DNA from: Phycisphaerales bacterium
Lineage (GTDB): Bacteria; Planctomycetota; Phycisphaerae; Tepidisphaerales; Tepidisphaeraceae
Reading direction: 5' to 3'
Length of the DNA: 35,960 bases
NCBI GenBank assembly: GCA_028291615.1
Contig: JAQGHM010000081.1
Coordinates: 1 to 35,960 of the forward strand
Shown: positions 1 to 7,702 of the stretch, piece after piece
Layout: each line of letters starts with the position of its first letter
Position numbering within the stretch: position 1 is the stretch's first letter
The notes under the pieces: model-generated
Databases searched by the model: none
Seen by the model: only the letters and a program-made list of their open reading frames with translations
What the model was told of the DNA's origin: nothing
Translations under genes and position numbers: made by a program

Positions 1-531
1 CTTGAAGGCGACCTCACCAAGATCAAATCCGCCGTCGTATCCAGAAAAACCTGCGCCGAGATCTCCATCGAGACCGGCCTGATCGATCTCCTCATCACCG
101 GCAAAGGGATCAGCTCGCGCGACGCCATGCCCAGCTCCCTTGCGGCAGCCGTCTACGAATCGATCATCGCCGCCGTGTACCTCGACGCCGGCTTTGAGGT
201 CGCCAAGCAATACATCTTGCGCACCATCACCCCCAAGATCGAACTCATCGCCGCCGATACCCACCAGCAGAATTTCAAAGCCGTCCTCCAGCAACACGCG
301 CAGAAAACCCTCGGCTCCACCCCCATGTACGAATTGCTCGACGAAAAGGGCCCCGATCACAGCAAGTGCTTCGAAGTCGGCGTAGTCATCGAAGGCAAAC
401 GCTTCGTCAGCGCCTGGGGCCCCAACAAAAAAGCCGCCGAACAAAAAGCCGCGCTCCTGGCGCTGGAAGAACTCGGCGTCATCAAATCCACCGAGTATGT
501 AGAGATCGCCGTAGACAACGGCGTCGATTAA
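1..531 (+). CDS. rnc: Ribonuclease III, C-terminal part (5' end outside window)
   Basis: The frame is open from base 1, so this is the 3' part of a gene that begins upstream of the window. RNase III cleaves double-stranded RNA during rRNA and mRNA processing. The visible protein starts inside the catalytic domain, with the family stretch EGDLTKIKSAVVSRKTCAE. It continues through LPSSL-like MPSSLAAAVYESIIAAVYLD, where the Glu of YESI corresponds to the second catalytic acidic residue. From about base 270 it has a dsRNA-binding domain: NFKAVLQQHAQ, then GPDHSKCFEVGVVIEGK, then the basic helix NKKAAEQKAALLALEELG. The first catalytic block (ERLEFLGDA type) lies outside the window. An ATG at 127 is internal, not the start. 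Downstream it converges on a minus-strand gene across a large palindrome. Identification is firm; completeness cannot be judged. Confidence 0.95.
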   Translation, partial: LEGDLTKIKSAVVSRKTCAEISIETGLIDLLITGKGISSRDAMPSSLAAAVYESIIAAVYLDAGFEVAKQYILRTITPKIELIAADTHQQNFKAVLQQHAQKTLGSTPMYELLDEKGPDHSKCFEVGVVIEGKRFVSAWGPNKKAAEQKAALLALEELGVIKSTEYVEIAVDNGVD

Positions 532-537
532 CCATAG

Positions 538-631
538 GTCATCCTGAGGTACTCCGAAGGACCTGGCCGGCAGTAAATGTCAGTCTACTGCCAGCCAGAT
601 CCTTCGGTCGTTGAACTCCCTTCAGGATGAC
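538..631. repeat. Large imperfect palindrome (dispersed REP-like element / bidirectional terminator)
   Basis: Three nested pairs of arms are visible. The outer arm GTCATCCTGA at 538-547 pairs perfectly with TCAGGATGAC at 622-631. The middle arm ccgaaggacctggc at 554-567 pairs with gccagatccttcgg at 594-607 with one mismatch. The inner arm ggcagta at 569-575 pairs with tactgcc at 586-592. The GTCATCCTGA...CGAAGGA wording is known to me as a dispersed intergenic palindrome in many Planctomycetota, Acidobacteriota and Verrucomicrobiota genomes. It lies between two convergent genes, so it could also act as a terminator for both, although no T-tract is present. Confidence 0.8.
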
Positions 632-670
632 GGCATGCGCCGCAACAAATCTAACGGGGTGCCGCGCGTC

Positions 671-1438
671 TCACTGCGTATTCCACCACCCCCACGCCAC
701 CTGCCACCCGCCAGTCTGCACCACCCCCAACTGCACCCACGCCCCGCTGGGCGCCCGCGAAGTCCACGAAAACGTCGGACTGTTCACATCCGCCTGAAAC
801 CAGTGCACACTCCCATCGATCGAAGCATAGTTCGCCCCACCGCGATGCGTATGCGCAAGCGAATCGGTATTCGCATGCGTCGCGTCAAACGAGATCGTAT
901 TCAAACTATGCGCCGGATCCTCCTCCACAATCACCGGCGTCTGCGTCGTCTCCAGCAATCCGTTCCCGGCCGGCGGCGCGACATGCTGGTAATGCGCCTC
1001 ATTGCGAATGTTCACAATTTTCGCCCCCTCAAATGAAGAGAACGCCGCATAATCAAATTGCCCATTGCTCTCCCGTTGCGTCCCCGGCAGGGGGGACAAG
1101 GCCGGGCATCGATAAACCCCCGGGCTCTTGATGTATCGATAAATCGTCCCCTCGAGCGGCGCCATCGTGTAACTGGTATTAGGCCCAAACGCCCAATCCT
1201 GCTTCTCCGAATCCGGATTTGCCCGATTGTAATACCCGCCAGGCAGCGAACCCTTATGCTCGTTGGCGAACATCATAAACCCGGTCATGAGCTGCCGAAG
1301 GTTACTCTTGCAAGAAACGTCATACCCCGACTGCCGAGCCTTCGACAACGCCGGCAGCAGAATGCTGATCAGCAGCGCGATAATGCCAATCACGACCAGC
1401 AATTCAACCAGCGTAAACGCGCGGCGGCGAGGTTGCAC
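671..1438 (-). CDS. Prepilin-type N-terminal domain protein with H-X9-DG motif (pseudopilin-like)
   Basis: The 255-residue product starts with a type IV prepilin/pseudopilin leader: RRR, then [25 protein letters not shown]. Prepilin peptidase would cut before the Phe, and the following hydrophobic helix would anchor or polymerise the protein. The residue before the cut is Ala rather than the usual Gly, a variant also met in this group. Near the C-terminus [12 protein letters not shown] fits the H-X9-DG motif that defines a planctomycete-expanded family of prepilin-like proteins. The start is GTG at 1438, with GGGAGAT about six bases upstream. The gene stands alone and converges on rnc. Its function is unknown beyond a probable envelope or type II secretion-like role. 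The family is sure, the role is not. Confidence 0.85.
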   Translation of the reverse strand: MQPRRRAFTLVELLVVIGIIALLISILLPALSKARQSGYDVSCKSNLRQLMTGFMMFANEHKGSLPGGYYNRANPDSEKQDWAFGPNTSYTMAPLEGTIYRYIKSPGVYRCPALSPLPGTQRESNGQFDYAAFSSFEGAKIVNIRNEAHYQHVAPPAGNGLLETTQTPVIVEEDPAHSLNTISFDATHANTDSLAHTHRGGANYASIDGSVHWFQADVNSPTFSWTSRAPSGAWVQLGVVQTGGWQVAWGWWNTQ

Positions 1439-1557
1439 AATGATCTCCCGAATACAGCGACAAAGAAGTGACGTGACGCGATCGTCGACGAAGAGAGTCT
1501 AATCGCAACGCTTTAACCAGATCAATCAAATTCGATGAACCGCGCGCAGATTTCGCC

Positions 1558-2691
1558 TCAAGCCGCGCTAACCACCCGCTGCGTCATCGTCTCTCCCGCC
1601 GCTGCCCCCTTCCCCTCCGCCAACCAAAGCGAACTCCCCACCGTCTCCCCCCGCCCATGCTTCCGTCGCCACACAAACTCCGCCAACCGCTCGCAAACCC
1701 ACCGCACCCATTCATCAGGCGGCCCATCCGCCTGCGCGCTCACCGGATTCATATCACACTGATCATTGCAATAATCGATCAGCACAAACCGCGGCTGCCC
1801 CACGCCCGACGTGATCGCGATCTCGCTCGAAAAATAATCCATTCCTGTCACCTGCGCCATCCGCTCAATCAACTCAACAGCCGGCATCAGGTCATGCTCC
1901 CGCACGTCCGCCCACGACAGCAAATCGTAAAGTTTCGTCTCCGGCGCCCACCAGAGCAGCGTCCGCGACCCCAGCACGTTGTATCCGCGCAAATACGCCG
2001 TGCGCCCGCCGCCCAACTTCTCCCACTTGATCATCCGCTGCACCAGATAATCATCCTTCAAATCAAACTGCCGCGCCGCCTCGATCGCCTCAGCCGTCGG
2101 CTTCACGTTCGCGACCACGCCCTTCCCCGCCACGCCCCACGATGGCTTGATGACGCACCGCTCCCCCACCGCCTGCCGCTCTTCCGCCGATAGCTCGCGG
2201 CTCCGCTCGCCCGCAGCAATGACGACCGTCGCCGGCACCGGCAACCCCACCTCTTCCAGGCGCTTCTGCGCCCGCGCCTTATACGTCCACTGATCGAGCA
2301 GCGCCGGCTGCCCAATCGTATAAACACCCGCCCCCGCCGCCGCCCGCAGCAACTCCCCAAACTCCGGCGCGATCGCCGAGCACAAATCCAGATAAACCAG
2401 CGGCCGATCCCGCCCCGCGCGATAATCCTCGGTCAGCTTTACTACATTCGTCTTATTAGCAACGAGCAGGCTAAGCCCATAAGGCGACATCGCCTCATGC
2501 AGCATCCGCGTCAACGTCGCATTGTTATTCAGAAAATCCAGCCCGATCACGAAGTCGACATACCCATCCCCGCCGCGCACCCCGCCCTTGGGCCGAAGTA
2601 CCCAAGGCGACTCGTCCGGCCGCCCCACCAGCTTCCGCGCGCGGCGAACCGCCTTGTTTGCCAGATCCCGCAATCCGTTCGCAGTTCCCAA
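1558..2691 (-). CDS. ATP-grasp domain protein of unknown substrate
   Basis: About 377 residues. The middle has the ATP-grasp nucleotide-binding wording CVIKPSWGVAGKGV, and the C-terminal half has an acidic metal-binding segment, VLIDYCNDQCDMNP. ATP-grasp enzymes ligate a carboxylate to an amine or thiol through an acyl phosphate; the substrate here cannot be named. The first in-frame start codon after the upstream stop is TTG at 2706. I prefer the TTG at 2691 because AGGAG lies seven bases before it, whereas the 2706 codon has only a poor GGGAAG touching it. No ATG fits near the N-terminus. It lies 33 bases downstream of pyrE on the same strand, so co-transcription is likely. A late run of small residues before the stop looks like an unstructured tail. 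Confidence 0.8.
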   Translation of the reverse strand: MGTANGLRDLANKAVRRARKLVGRPDESPWVLRPKGGVRGGDGYVDFVIGLDFLNNNATLTRMLHEAMSPYGLSLLVANKTNVVKLTEDYRAGRDRPLVYLDLCSAIAPEFGELLRAAAGAGVYTIGQPALLDQWTYKARAQKRLEEVGLPVPATVVIAAGERSRELSAEERQAVGERCVIKPSWGVAGKGVVANVKPTAEAIEAARQFDLKDDYLVQRMIKWEKLGGGRTAYLRGYNVLGSRTLLWWAPETKLYDLLSWADVREHDLMPAVELIERMAQVTGMDYFSSEIAITSGVGQPRFVLIDYCNDQCDMNPVSAQADGPPDEWVRWVCERLAEFVWRRKHGRGETVGSSLWLAEGKGAAAGETMTQRVVSAA

Positions 2692-2724
2692 GACGCGTCT
2701 CCTCAACTTCCCATTCGCTCACCC

Positions 2725-3246
2725 CTACGCCACGCCCAAATCCTTCGTCGTGAATAACGCCTCAAACTTAAGTCCAGCCCCCTCGATATTCTCCCGCGCC
2801 CCCTCCATCCGGTCGATGATCGCCACGATCCGCTCCACCACCGCCCCCATCTCCCGCAGCGACGCCACCGACTCCAGCACCTGCCCGCCCGTCGTCAGCA
2901 CGTCCTCGATGATCAGTACCCGCTCGCCCTTGTTCAGCACGCCTTCGATCTGCTTGCTCGTGCCGTAATCCTTCTTGCGGTTGCGAACCAGCACGAACGG
3001 CTTCCCGCTTTCCATCGATGCCGCGGCCGCCAACGCCACCGCGCCAAGTTCCGGACCAGCCAATCGATCGATGTCAGGCGTCACCCGATCGGCCAGCATT
3101 TTCCCCAGCGCCTTCAGCACGTCTGGCTGCGTCTCAAATCGATATTTATCCAGGTAGTAATTGCTCTTCCGCCCACTGCGGAGCGTGAACTCCCCACGCA
3201 GCAAAGCCAGGTCCGATATCCGTTTCGCCAGTTGTTCCTTCGTCAT
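2725..3246 (-). CDS. pyrE: Orotate phosphoribosyltransferase
   Basis: PyrE converts orotate and PRPP to orotidine 5'-monophosphate in de novo pyrimidine synthesis in the cytoplasm. The 173-residue protein has the family's N-terminal FTLRSGRKSNYYLD block, RLAGPELGAVALA and the PRPP-binding signature VLIIEDVLTTGGQ. Its length is typical of the shorter bacterial type. A GTG at 3261 would add five residues (reading MDHVG). I prefer the ATG at 3246 because the protein then opens with MTKEQLAKRI as in relatives. Neither start has a strong ribosome-binding site. The ATP-grasp gene follows on the same strand, and a secreted protein gene lies upstream in the sense of transcription's opposite side (3352 onward). 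No pyr attenuator was recognised. Confidence 0.93.
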   Translation of the reverse strand: MTKEQLAKRISDLALLRGEFTLRSGRKSNYYLDKYRFETQPDVLKALGKMLADRVTPDIDRLAGPELGAVALAAAASMESGKPFVLVRNRKKDYGTSKQIEGVLNKGERVLIIEDVLTTGGQVLESVASLREMGAVVERIVAIIDRMEGARENIEGAGLKFEALFTTKDLGVA

Positions 3247-3351
3247 GCCCACATGATCCACGGCGCAGCACGCCCGTCAACGCCCACTCCGATGGAGCAT
3301 CGGCCCGCAAGTGCGATCGCTTGAAAGGAAGGATGCGCAACCAGCGCAAGG

Positions 3352-4206
3352 TCACCGCCGTATGCCCGCGCCGCTGCCCGCAGACAAAACGTAATTCCGC
3401 CCCGTGCTCACGTAGTTCCCACCCGGCGCGCTGTAATTGCGCCCGTCGGAAACCGTCCCCCCCGCCGAAAAGTTCCCCGAGAAATTCCGTGATTGATAAG
3501 ACCCCGAAAACGAAAACCCCGAATGCGATCGATAGTGATGATGCCGCCCATACGCCGGGTAGTAGTACACCGGATAATAACTCGAATAGAGGTAGCTCCC
3601 CGGATAATAATCCGAGCCGTAATCCCCCGAATACCGAATCCGATCGATCGCCCGATCGATCTGATCCTGCAACTCCCGCGCTTTCTGATTCAGATCGATC
3701 ACCACCGGCCCATTCGGCTGAATCACCGCCGCCGGCGCCGCAGGCGGCTGCTGCAACATCTCCGGTCGAGCTTCCGCCACCGGCTGCGGAAGCGCCCGCT
3801 TGATCTGGTTCGCGATCACATCTTCCATCCCAAATAGATCACGTTGCGAACCGGTAGTCTTCAACCCCGCCACCGCCTGCCGCTTGCCAACTTCAATGAC
3901 CTGCCCCGTCATCCGAAGATCCCCATCGACGGCTTGGTAACTCCCAAAGACCACATAATCCGCCTTCATTTCGTCAGCCGCCTTTAGCGCCGCCTCCGCC
4001 CCGCCCACCGCCCGATCCCCCGTCACTGCCTGCACCGAGTTCACCCGCGCCAGCTCAGCCACCAGGTTCTGCTGCAGCGCCTTGGCCACCCACTCCTTTT
4101 CCACCGGCCCCACCGAATCGAACGGCAACAGCAACACCCGCGCAGGCGCACCCGCCCAGGCCATCGAACCCGTTAAGATCAACACGATAAATGTAAAGCG
4201 TTTCAT
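3352..4206 (-). CDS. Secreted FlgO/TolB-N-like protein with Tyr/Ser/Gly/His-rich tail
   Basis: 284 residues. A Sec signal peptide is clear (MKRF, hydrophobic core, cut after AWA). Residues about 22-145 form an alpha/beta domain with ARVLLLPF, a helix KALQQNLVAELAR and ADYVVFGSYQ. This pattern is shared by FlgO, LpoB/CsgG and TolB N-terminal-type periplasmic proteins; I cannot decide between them. A Pro/Ala linker follows, then a helical stretch (LNQKARELQDQIDRAIDRI). The C-terminal third is low-complexity, rich in Tyr, Ser, Gly, His and Asn (for example YYPVYYYPAYGRHHHYR), suggesting a surface-exposed or adhesive tail. The start has GGGAGC about seven bases upstream. Function is unknown. Confidence 0.75.
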   Translation of the reverse strand: MKRFTFIVLILTGSMAWAGAPARVLLLPFDSVGPVEKEWVAKALQQNLVAELARVNSVQAVTGDRAVGGAEAALKAADEMKADYVVFGSYQAVDGDLRMTGQVIEVGKRQAVAGLKTTGSQRDLFGMEDVIANQIKRALPQPVAEARPEMLQQPPAAPAAVIQPNGPVVIDLNQKARELQDQIDRAIDRIRYSGDYGSDYYPGSYLYSSYYPVYYYPAYGRHHHYRSHSGFSFSGSYQSRNFSGNFSAGGTVSDGRNYSAPGGNYVSTGRNYVLSAGSGAGIRR

Positions 4207-4283
4207 AGCTATGCTCCCAACCCCTTAAGTGTAGCATTCGCGCTACCACAGGGACAACGCAATCCCGGAAAGGTTAGCCCACC

Positions 4284-4592
4284 ATGCTTCTGGCTGAATT
4301 CAGCATCTGGCCCATGGACAAAGGTGAATCCGTCGGCCCCTACGTCGCCCGAGCCCTCGACATCGTCGACCGCTCCGGCCTCCCCTACAAACTAGGCCCC
4401 CTCGGCACCTGCATCGAAGGCGAATGGCCCGCCGTCATGGCGGTCATTCAGCAGTGCTACGAGGAACTAGCCAAAGACTCCAACCGAATCGCCTGCACCG
4501 TAAAAATGGACTGGCGCCGCGGACAATCCGGACGACTGGAATCAAAGGTAGAATCGGTGGAAAAGAAGGTGGGACGGAAACTGCGAACGTAA
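4284..4592 (+). CDS. MTH1187/YqgV-family thiamine-binding protein
   Basis: The 102-residue product matches the small MTH1187 (DUF77) family: LAEFSIWPMDKGESVGPYVARALDIVDRSG-type start, the central PLGTCIEGEWPAVM block and the terminal VKMDWRRG stretch. Family members form ferredoxin-like tetramers, and YqgV-type relatives bind thiamine; the in vivo role is unsettled. Length is typical of the family. GGAAAGG lies 9-15 bases before the ATG. The gene stands alone on the plus strand between two minus-strand genes. The last twelve or so residues are charged (ESVEKKVGRK) and may be specific to this protein. Confidence 0.88.
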   Translation: MLLAEFSIWPMDKGESVGPYVARALDIVDRSGLPYKLGPLGTCIEGEWPAVMAVIQQCYEELAKDSNRIACTVKMDWRRGQSGRLESKVESVEKKVGRKLRT

Positions 4593-4739
4593 AACTGCTT
4601 ACCTCCGACCCCACGCCGACCCCCATCGGGCTCGGATCTTGGTCCCGTTGGACCATGAACAATATAGTGGGGTGAATTCGGGCTTAATTTTTGATTGATT
4701 CTGGTTTCGGATTTCTGGTTTCTGGCTTACGCGCGCTCG

Positions 4740-6185
4740 CTATTTCAAGCTCCATGCGGTGACGGCGTTTTTGTCTTTGATGAAGATTTGGTCGCCGGAG
4801 AGGATGGGGTAGGCGTAGGTGCCGTTGGCTTCTAGCTTGATGCGGGCTTTTTCTGTGTAGGCTTTTGCGTCGGGGGCGAAGACGATTAATTCTGAGCTGG
4901 GGGTTAGGGCGAGTAGGACGGAACCGGCGTCCACGATGGAGCCGAAGCCTCGTCCACCGCCGCCGCCCATTCCACCGCCGCGTCCACCGCGACCGCCACC
5001 GGGGCCTCCGCGTCCACCGGGACCGCCGCCTCCGGGAGGTCCACCGGCACCCGGTCCACCACCGCCGGGCCCGCCGGCGCCGGGTGCGCCGCCACCGCCT
5101 GGGCCGCGTCCGCCATCACCACCACCACCACCGGGTCCGCCGCCCATGCCACCTGCGCCGCCTATTGCGGCGTGCCAGGCCAGTTGGCCGGTCTTGGTGT
5201 CGATGCAGAATACTTCGTTCTGTTGGCTGAGACCGTAGAGCAGGCCGTCCTTTACCACGGGCGTGTTGAATTGCACTGAGTTTTGTGGGTTGTCCCAGAG
5301 CACCTTGCCTGCGAAGCCATCGGCGCTCTTCTCGATCTTGACGGCGTGGGTGCCGCGGTTGCCGCCGCTGTAGTAGATCGTATCGCCGTCGATGACTGGG
5401 GTGGAGGCATTGTAGGCCATGCCTTGTTTGACGAACGGTGTTTCCCAGACGACCTTGCCATCGGCGGCGTTGACGGCCATGACCTTGGCCTCGGTCTCGG
5501 CGACGATGAGCTTGGCGTCGCCGGCTGACATGAGCGCGAGGGAGGCGTTGTCGGTGCCGTTGGCGGCGGCCTTCCATTTTTCAGCGCCGGTGGCGAGGTC
5601 ATAGGCGACGATGGCGCCGTTGCCCTGTCCGCCGATCTGCGCAATGCAGGTGCCGTCGAAGACGAGCGGGGAGCTGGAGACGAAGAACTTGGGGTAGCCG
5701 GTGTCGTCCTTCCGCCAGAGGACCTTTCCGGTGGCGGCGTCGAGGCAGGAGAGGGTGCCGCGGACGCCGAGGGCGACGACCTTGCCGTCGGCGACGGCGG
5801 GGGAGCTGCGTGGGCCGGGGTATTGGCCGGCGGGGCCATCGGGGCCGCGGGCGTCGTACTTTTCCTGCCAGATTTGCTTGCCGTCGGCAGCGCCGAGGCA
5901 GCGGATAACCTCATTCTCGCCCTCGCGGGAGAAGGTGTAGAGCTTGTCGCCGACGAGCGCAGGGGTGGCGACGCCGTCGCCGATTGCGGTAGTCCACTTT
6001 TGCGTCAGGGTCTTGGGCCACGTGGCGGGGGCGGTGAAGTCGGTCACGCGGGCTGCGCCGTTGACGCCTCGCCATTGCGGCCAATCGGCGGCGGGGGCGA
6101 GATTTGGCGATGTGATGGCGGCGGCGGTGAGAACCGCGGCGGCGAGGGCGGGGGCGAGGCGACGAGTCGTGACGGGTGTTCGCAT
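4740..6185 (-). CDS. Exported PQQ-type beta-propeller protein with Gly-rich insert
   Basis: The protein (481 residues from ATG 6185) has a signal peptide with an Ala-rich core (LAPALAAAVLTAAAI) followed by WPQWRG, the usual opening of planctomycete outer-membrane-biogenesis/PQQ-like propellers. Blades contain the repeated pattern DAATGKVLWRKDD / DLATGAEKWKA / NAADGKVVWETP / DTKTGQLAW. The ATG at 6185 is chosen over an in-frame codon at 6248 because AGAGGA sits five bases upstream and the signal peptide then begins correctly. About 70 residues of nearly pure Gly with Pro, Arg and Ala (encoded at roughly 4946-5164) interrupt the last part of the propeller. The protein is probably periplasmic, and its ligand or enzyme activity is unknown. 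Confidence 0.85.
   Translation of the reverse strand: MRTPVTTRRLAPALAAAVLTAAAITSPNLAPAADWPQWRGVNGAARVTDFTAPATWPKTLTQKWTTAIGDGVATPALVGDKLYTFSREGENEVIRCLGAADGKQIWQEKYDARGPDGPAGQYPGPRSSPAVADGKVVALGVRGTLSCLDAATGKVLWRKDDTGYPKFFVSSSPLVFDGTCIAQIGGQGNGAIVAYDLATGAEKWKAAANGTDNASLALMSAGDAKLIVAETEAKVMAVNAADGKVVWETPFVKQGMAYNASTPVIDGDTIYYSGGNRGTHAVKIEKSADGFAGKVLWDNPQNSVQFNTPVVKDGLLYGLSQQNEVFCIDTKTGQLAWHAAIGGAGGMGGGPGGGGGDGGRGPGGGGAPGAGGPGGGGPGAGGPPGGGGPGGRGGPGGGRGGRGGGMGGGGGRGFGSIVDAGSVLLALTPSSELIVFAPDAKAYTEKARIKLEANGTYAYPILSGDQIFIKDKNAVTAWSLK
4946..5164 (-). repeat. GGN-rich low-complexity tract encoding about 70 Gly-rich residues
   Basis: On the coding (minus) strand this stretch is an almost unbroken run of GGN codons, producing patterns such as PGGGGPGAGGPPGGGGPGG. 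On the plus strand it is a C-rich run with open frames in several phases, which explains several long but artefactual overlapping frames here. The tract lies within the propeller gene and keeps its frame. Confidence 0.9.
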
Positions 6186-6212
6186 GACGTTCCTCTGAGA
6201 AATGAAGTTGTT

Positions 6213-6296
6213 GGGTGGCATGGGCACACTCGTTTGCCCGTGGTGCATTTCATCACGAAGACCACGCGCAAGCGAGTACGCTTGCCCATGCCACCC
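6213..6296. repeat. Inverted repeat, dispersed-palindrome type
   Basis: The arm GGGTGGCATGGGCA starting at 6213 pairs with TGCCCATGCCACCC ending at 6296. Pairing continues inward with interruptions (CTCGTTTGCCCGTGGT against ACCACGCGCAAGCGAG). The GGTGGCATGGGCA wording is one I know as a recurrent intergenic palindrome in planctomycetes. It sits between the propeller gene start and the lysC stop, and could end the lysC transcript. Confidence 0.75.
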
Positions 6297-6360
6297 GGCG
6301 ACTGATCAACGCGACTGCAGCGAAAAACGGATGAGGGGGCTGACTATTGTGGGAAAGCGA

Positions 6361-7599
6361 TCAGGCTTTTCCGAGTTCGAAGGCGTCGTGGATGATCTGG
6401 AGGGCTTTGGGGCCGTCTTCCTTGGCGATGATGCAGGAGATCTTGATCTCGCTGGTAGTGATGTTCTGGATGTTGATGCGGGCGTCGGCGAGGGCTTTGA
6501 ACATGCGCTGGGCGACGCCGGTGTGGACGCGCATGCCTGCGCCGACGACGGATACCTTGGCCAGGTCGGAGTGGTACGTGGGGCCTAGCTTGCCGCCTAG
6601 TTCTTTGACGAGGGCGTCTACGATCGGTTTGACGTCGTTGAGCTCGCCGTGCTCGACGGTGAAGGAGATGTTGGCGGTGTTGTCGTCCATGACGTTCTGG
6701 ATGATGTCGTCGACGACGATGTTGGCGGCGGCGATCTCGCCGAAGATGCGGGCGGCGATGCCGGGGCGGTCGGGGACGCTTTTGAGCGTGACGCGGATTA
6801 GGTCCTTCTTGAGGGCGACGCCGGATACGACGATGTGTTCCATGTTGGGGGTCTCCGCGACGATCCACGTGCCTTCGGTCTCATTCTGGCTGTTGCGCAC
6901 GTGCAGGGGGACGTTGTATTTTTTGGCGAATTCGACGGCGCGGGTTTGGAGGACGCTAGCGCCCAGGCCGGAGAGTTCGAGCATCTCGTCATAGGAGATG
7001 CGATCGATCTTGCGGGCGTTTTTTACGATGCGCGGGTCGGCGGTGAAGATGCCGTCGACGTCGGTGAAGTTCTCGCAGACGTCGGCCTTGAGCACCGCGC
7101 CAACGGCGACGAGGGTGGCGTTGCTGCCGCCGCGGCCGAGCGTGGTGTAATCTCCATCGGCGGTCATTCCCTGGAAGCCGGCGACGATGACGATGCGGCC
7201 TTTTTCGAGCTGCTCGAAGATGCGCTGCTTGTTGATCGACTGGATCTTGGCCTTGGAGAAGGCGTCGTCGGTGACGAGGCCGATCTGACCGCCGGTAAAG
7301 CTGATGGCCTGATTTCCCTGGGCGTGGATGGCCATGGCCATGAGGGCGATGGTGACCTGCTCTCCGGTGACGAGGAGTTGGTCCATCTCGCGCTTGGGCG
7401 GAGTAGTGTCGACGCCGCCGTAGGTGCAGACTTTCTTCGCGAGTTCGATGAGGTCATCGGTGGCGTCGCCCATGGCGGAGACGACGACGACGACCTGGTT
7501 GCCGCGCGATTGGGTGGCGATGGCGCGTTTGGCGGCGCGGTGGATTCGTTCTGCATCGGCGACGGACGTGCCGCCGAATTTTTGCACGATCAGGCCCAT
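6361..7599 (-). CDS. lysC: Aspartate kinase
   Basis: Aspartate kinase phosphorylates L-aspartate, the first step towards lysine, threonine and methionine. The 412-residue protein opens with VQKFGGTSVAD (the KFGGTS motif is at residues 7-12). It contains FTGGQIGLVTD and the GRGGSN block of the amino-acid-kinase fold, and ends with two ACT domains (LIRVTLKSVPDRPGIAARIF and KVSVVGAGMRVHTGVAQRMF), the usual sites of feedback inhibition by lysine or threonine. Length matches monofunctional class LysC. AGGAG lies 12 bases before the ATG, a long spacing. It is the last gene of a minus-strand block that also holds hom and an apgM-like gene, so pathway-level co-regulation is plausible. Confidence 0.96.
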   Translation of the reverse strand: MGLIVQKFGGTSVADAERIHRAAKRAIATQSRGNQVVVVVSAMGDATDDLIELAKKVCTYGGVDTTPPKREMDQLLVTGEQVTIALMAMAIHAQGNQAISFTGGQIGLVTDDAFSKAKIQSINKQRIFEQLEKGRIVIVAGFQGMTADGDYTTLGRGGSNATLVAVGAVLKADVCENFTDVDGIFTADPRIVKNARKIDRISYDEMLELSGLGASVLQTRAVEFAKKYNVPLHVRNSQNETEGTWIVAETPNMEHIVVSGVALKKDLIRVTLKSVPDRPGIAARIFGEIAAANIVVDDIIQNVMDDNTANISFTVEHGELNDVKPIVDALVKELGGKLGPTYHSDLAKVSVVGAGMRVHTGVAQRMFKALADARINIQNITTSEIKISCIIAKEDGPKALQIIHDAFELGKA

Positions 7600-7634
7600 G
7601 GGGGTTCGGTTGCTCCTGGCTGGGGTTTGATGGA

Positions 7635-7665
7635 GGGGGGATTATAGGGGAAGGGGGAGGGGGGG
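7635..7665 (+). other. G-quadruplex-type G-run cluster
   Basis: Four G-runs of 6, 4, 5 and 7 bases lie at 7635-7640, 7647-7650, 7653-7657 and 7659-7665, separated by loops of 6, 2 and 1 bases. This satisfies the usual G3+N1-7 quadruplex rule. The tract is in the 103-base gap between the TMTC-like gene stop and the lysC start. The Gs are on the template strand for these genes, so the transcript carries the C-runs. Confidence 0.7.
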
Positions 7666-7702
7666 CAAGCGGTAGGTTAAGGCGCCAGCCGCATGCGCGA
7701 GG

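Noticed and set aside
4865..5238. Long plus-strand frames rich in Arg/His or Pro opposite the propeller gene
   Set aside because: They are shadows of the GGN-rich tract on the other strand.
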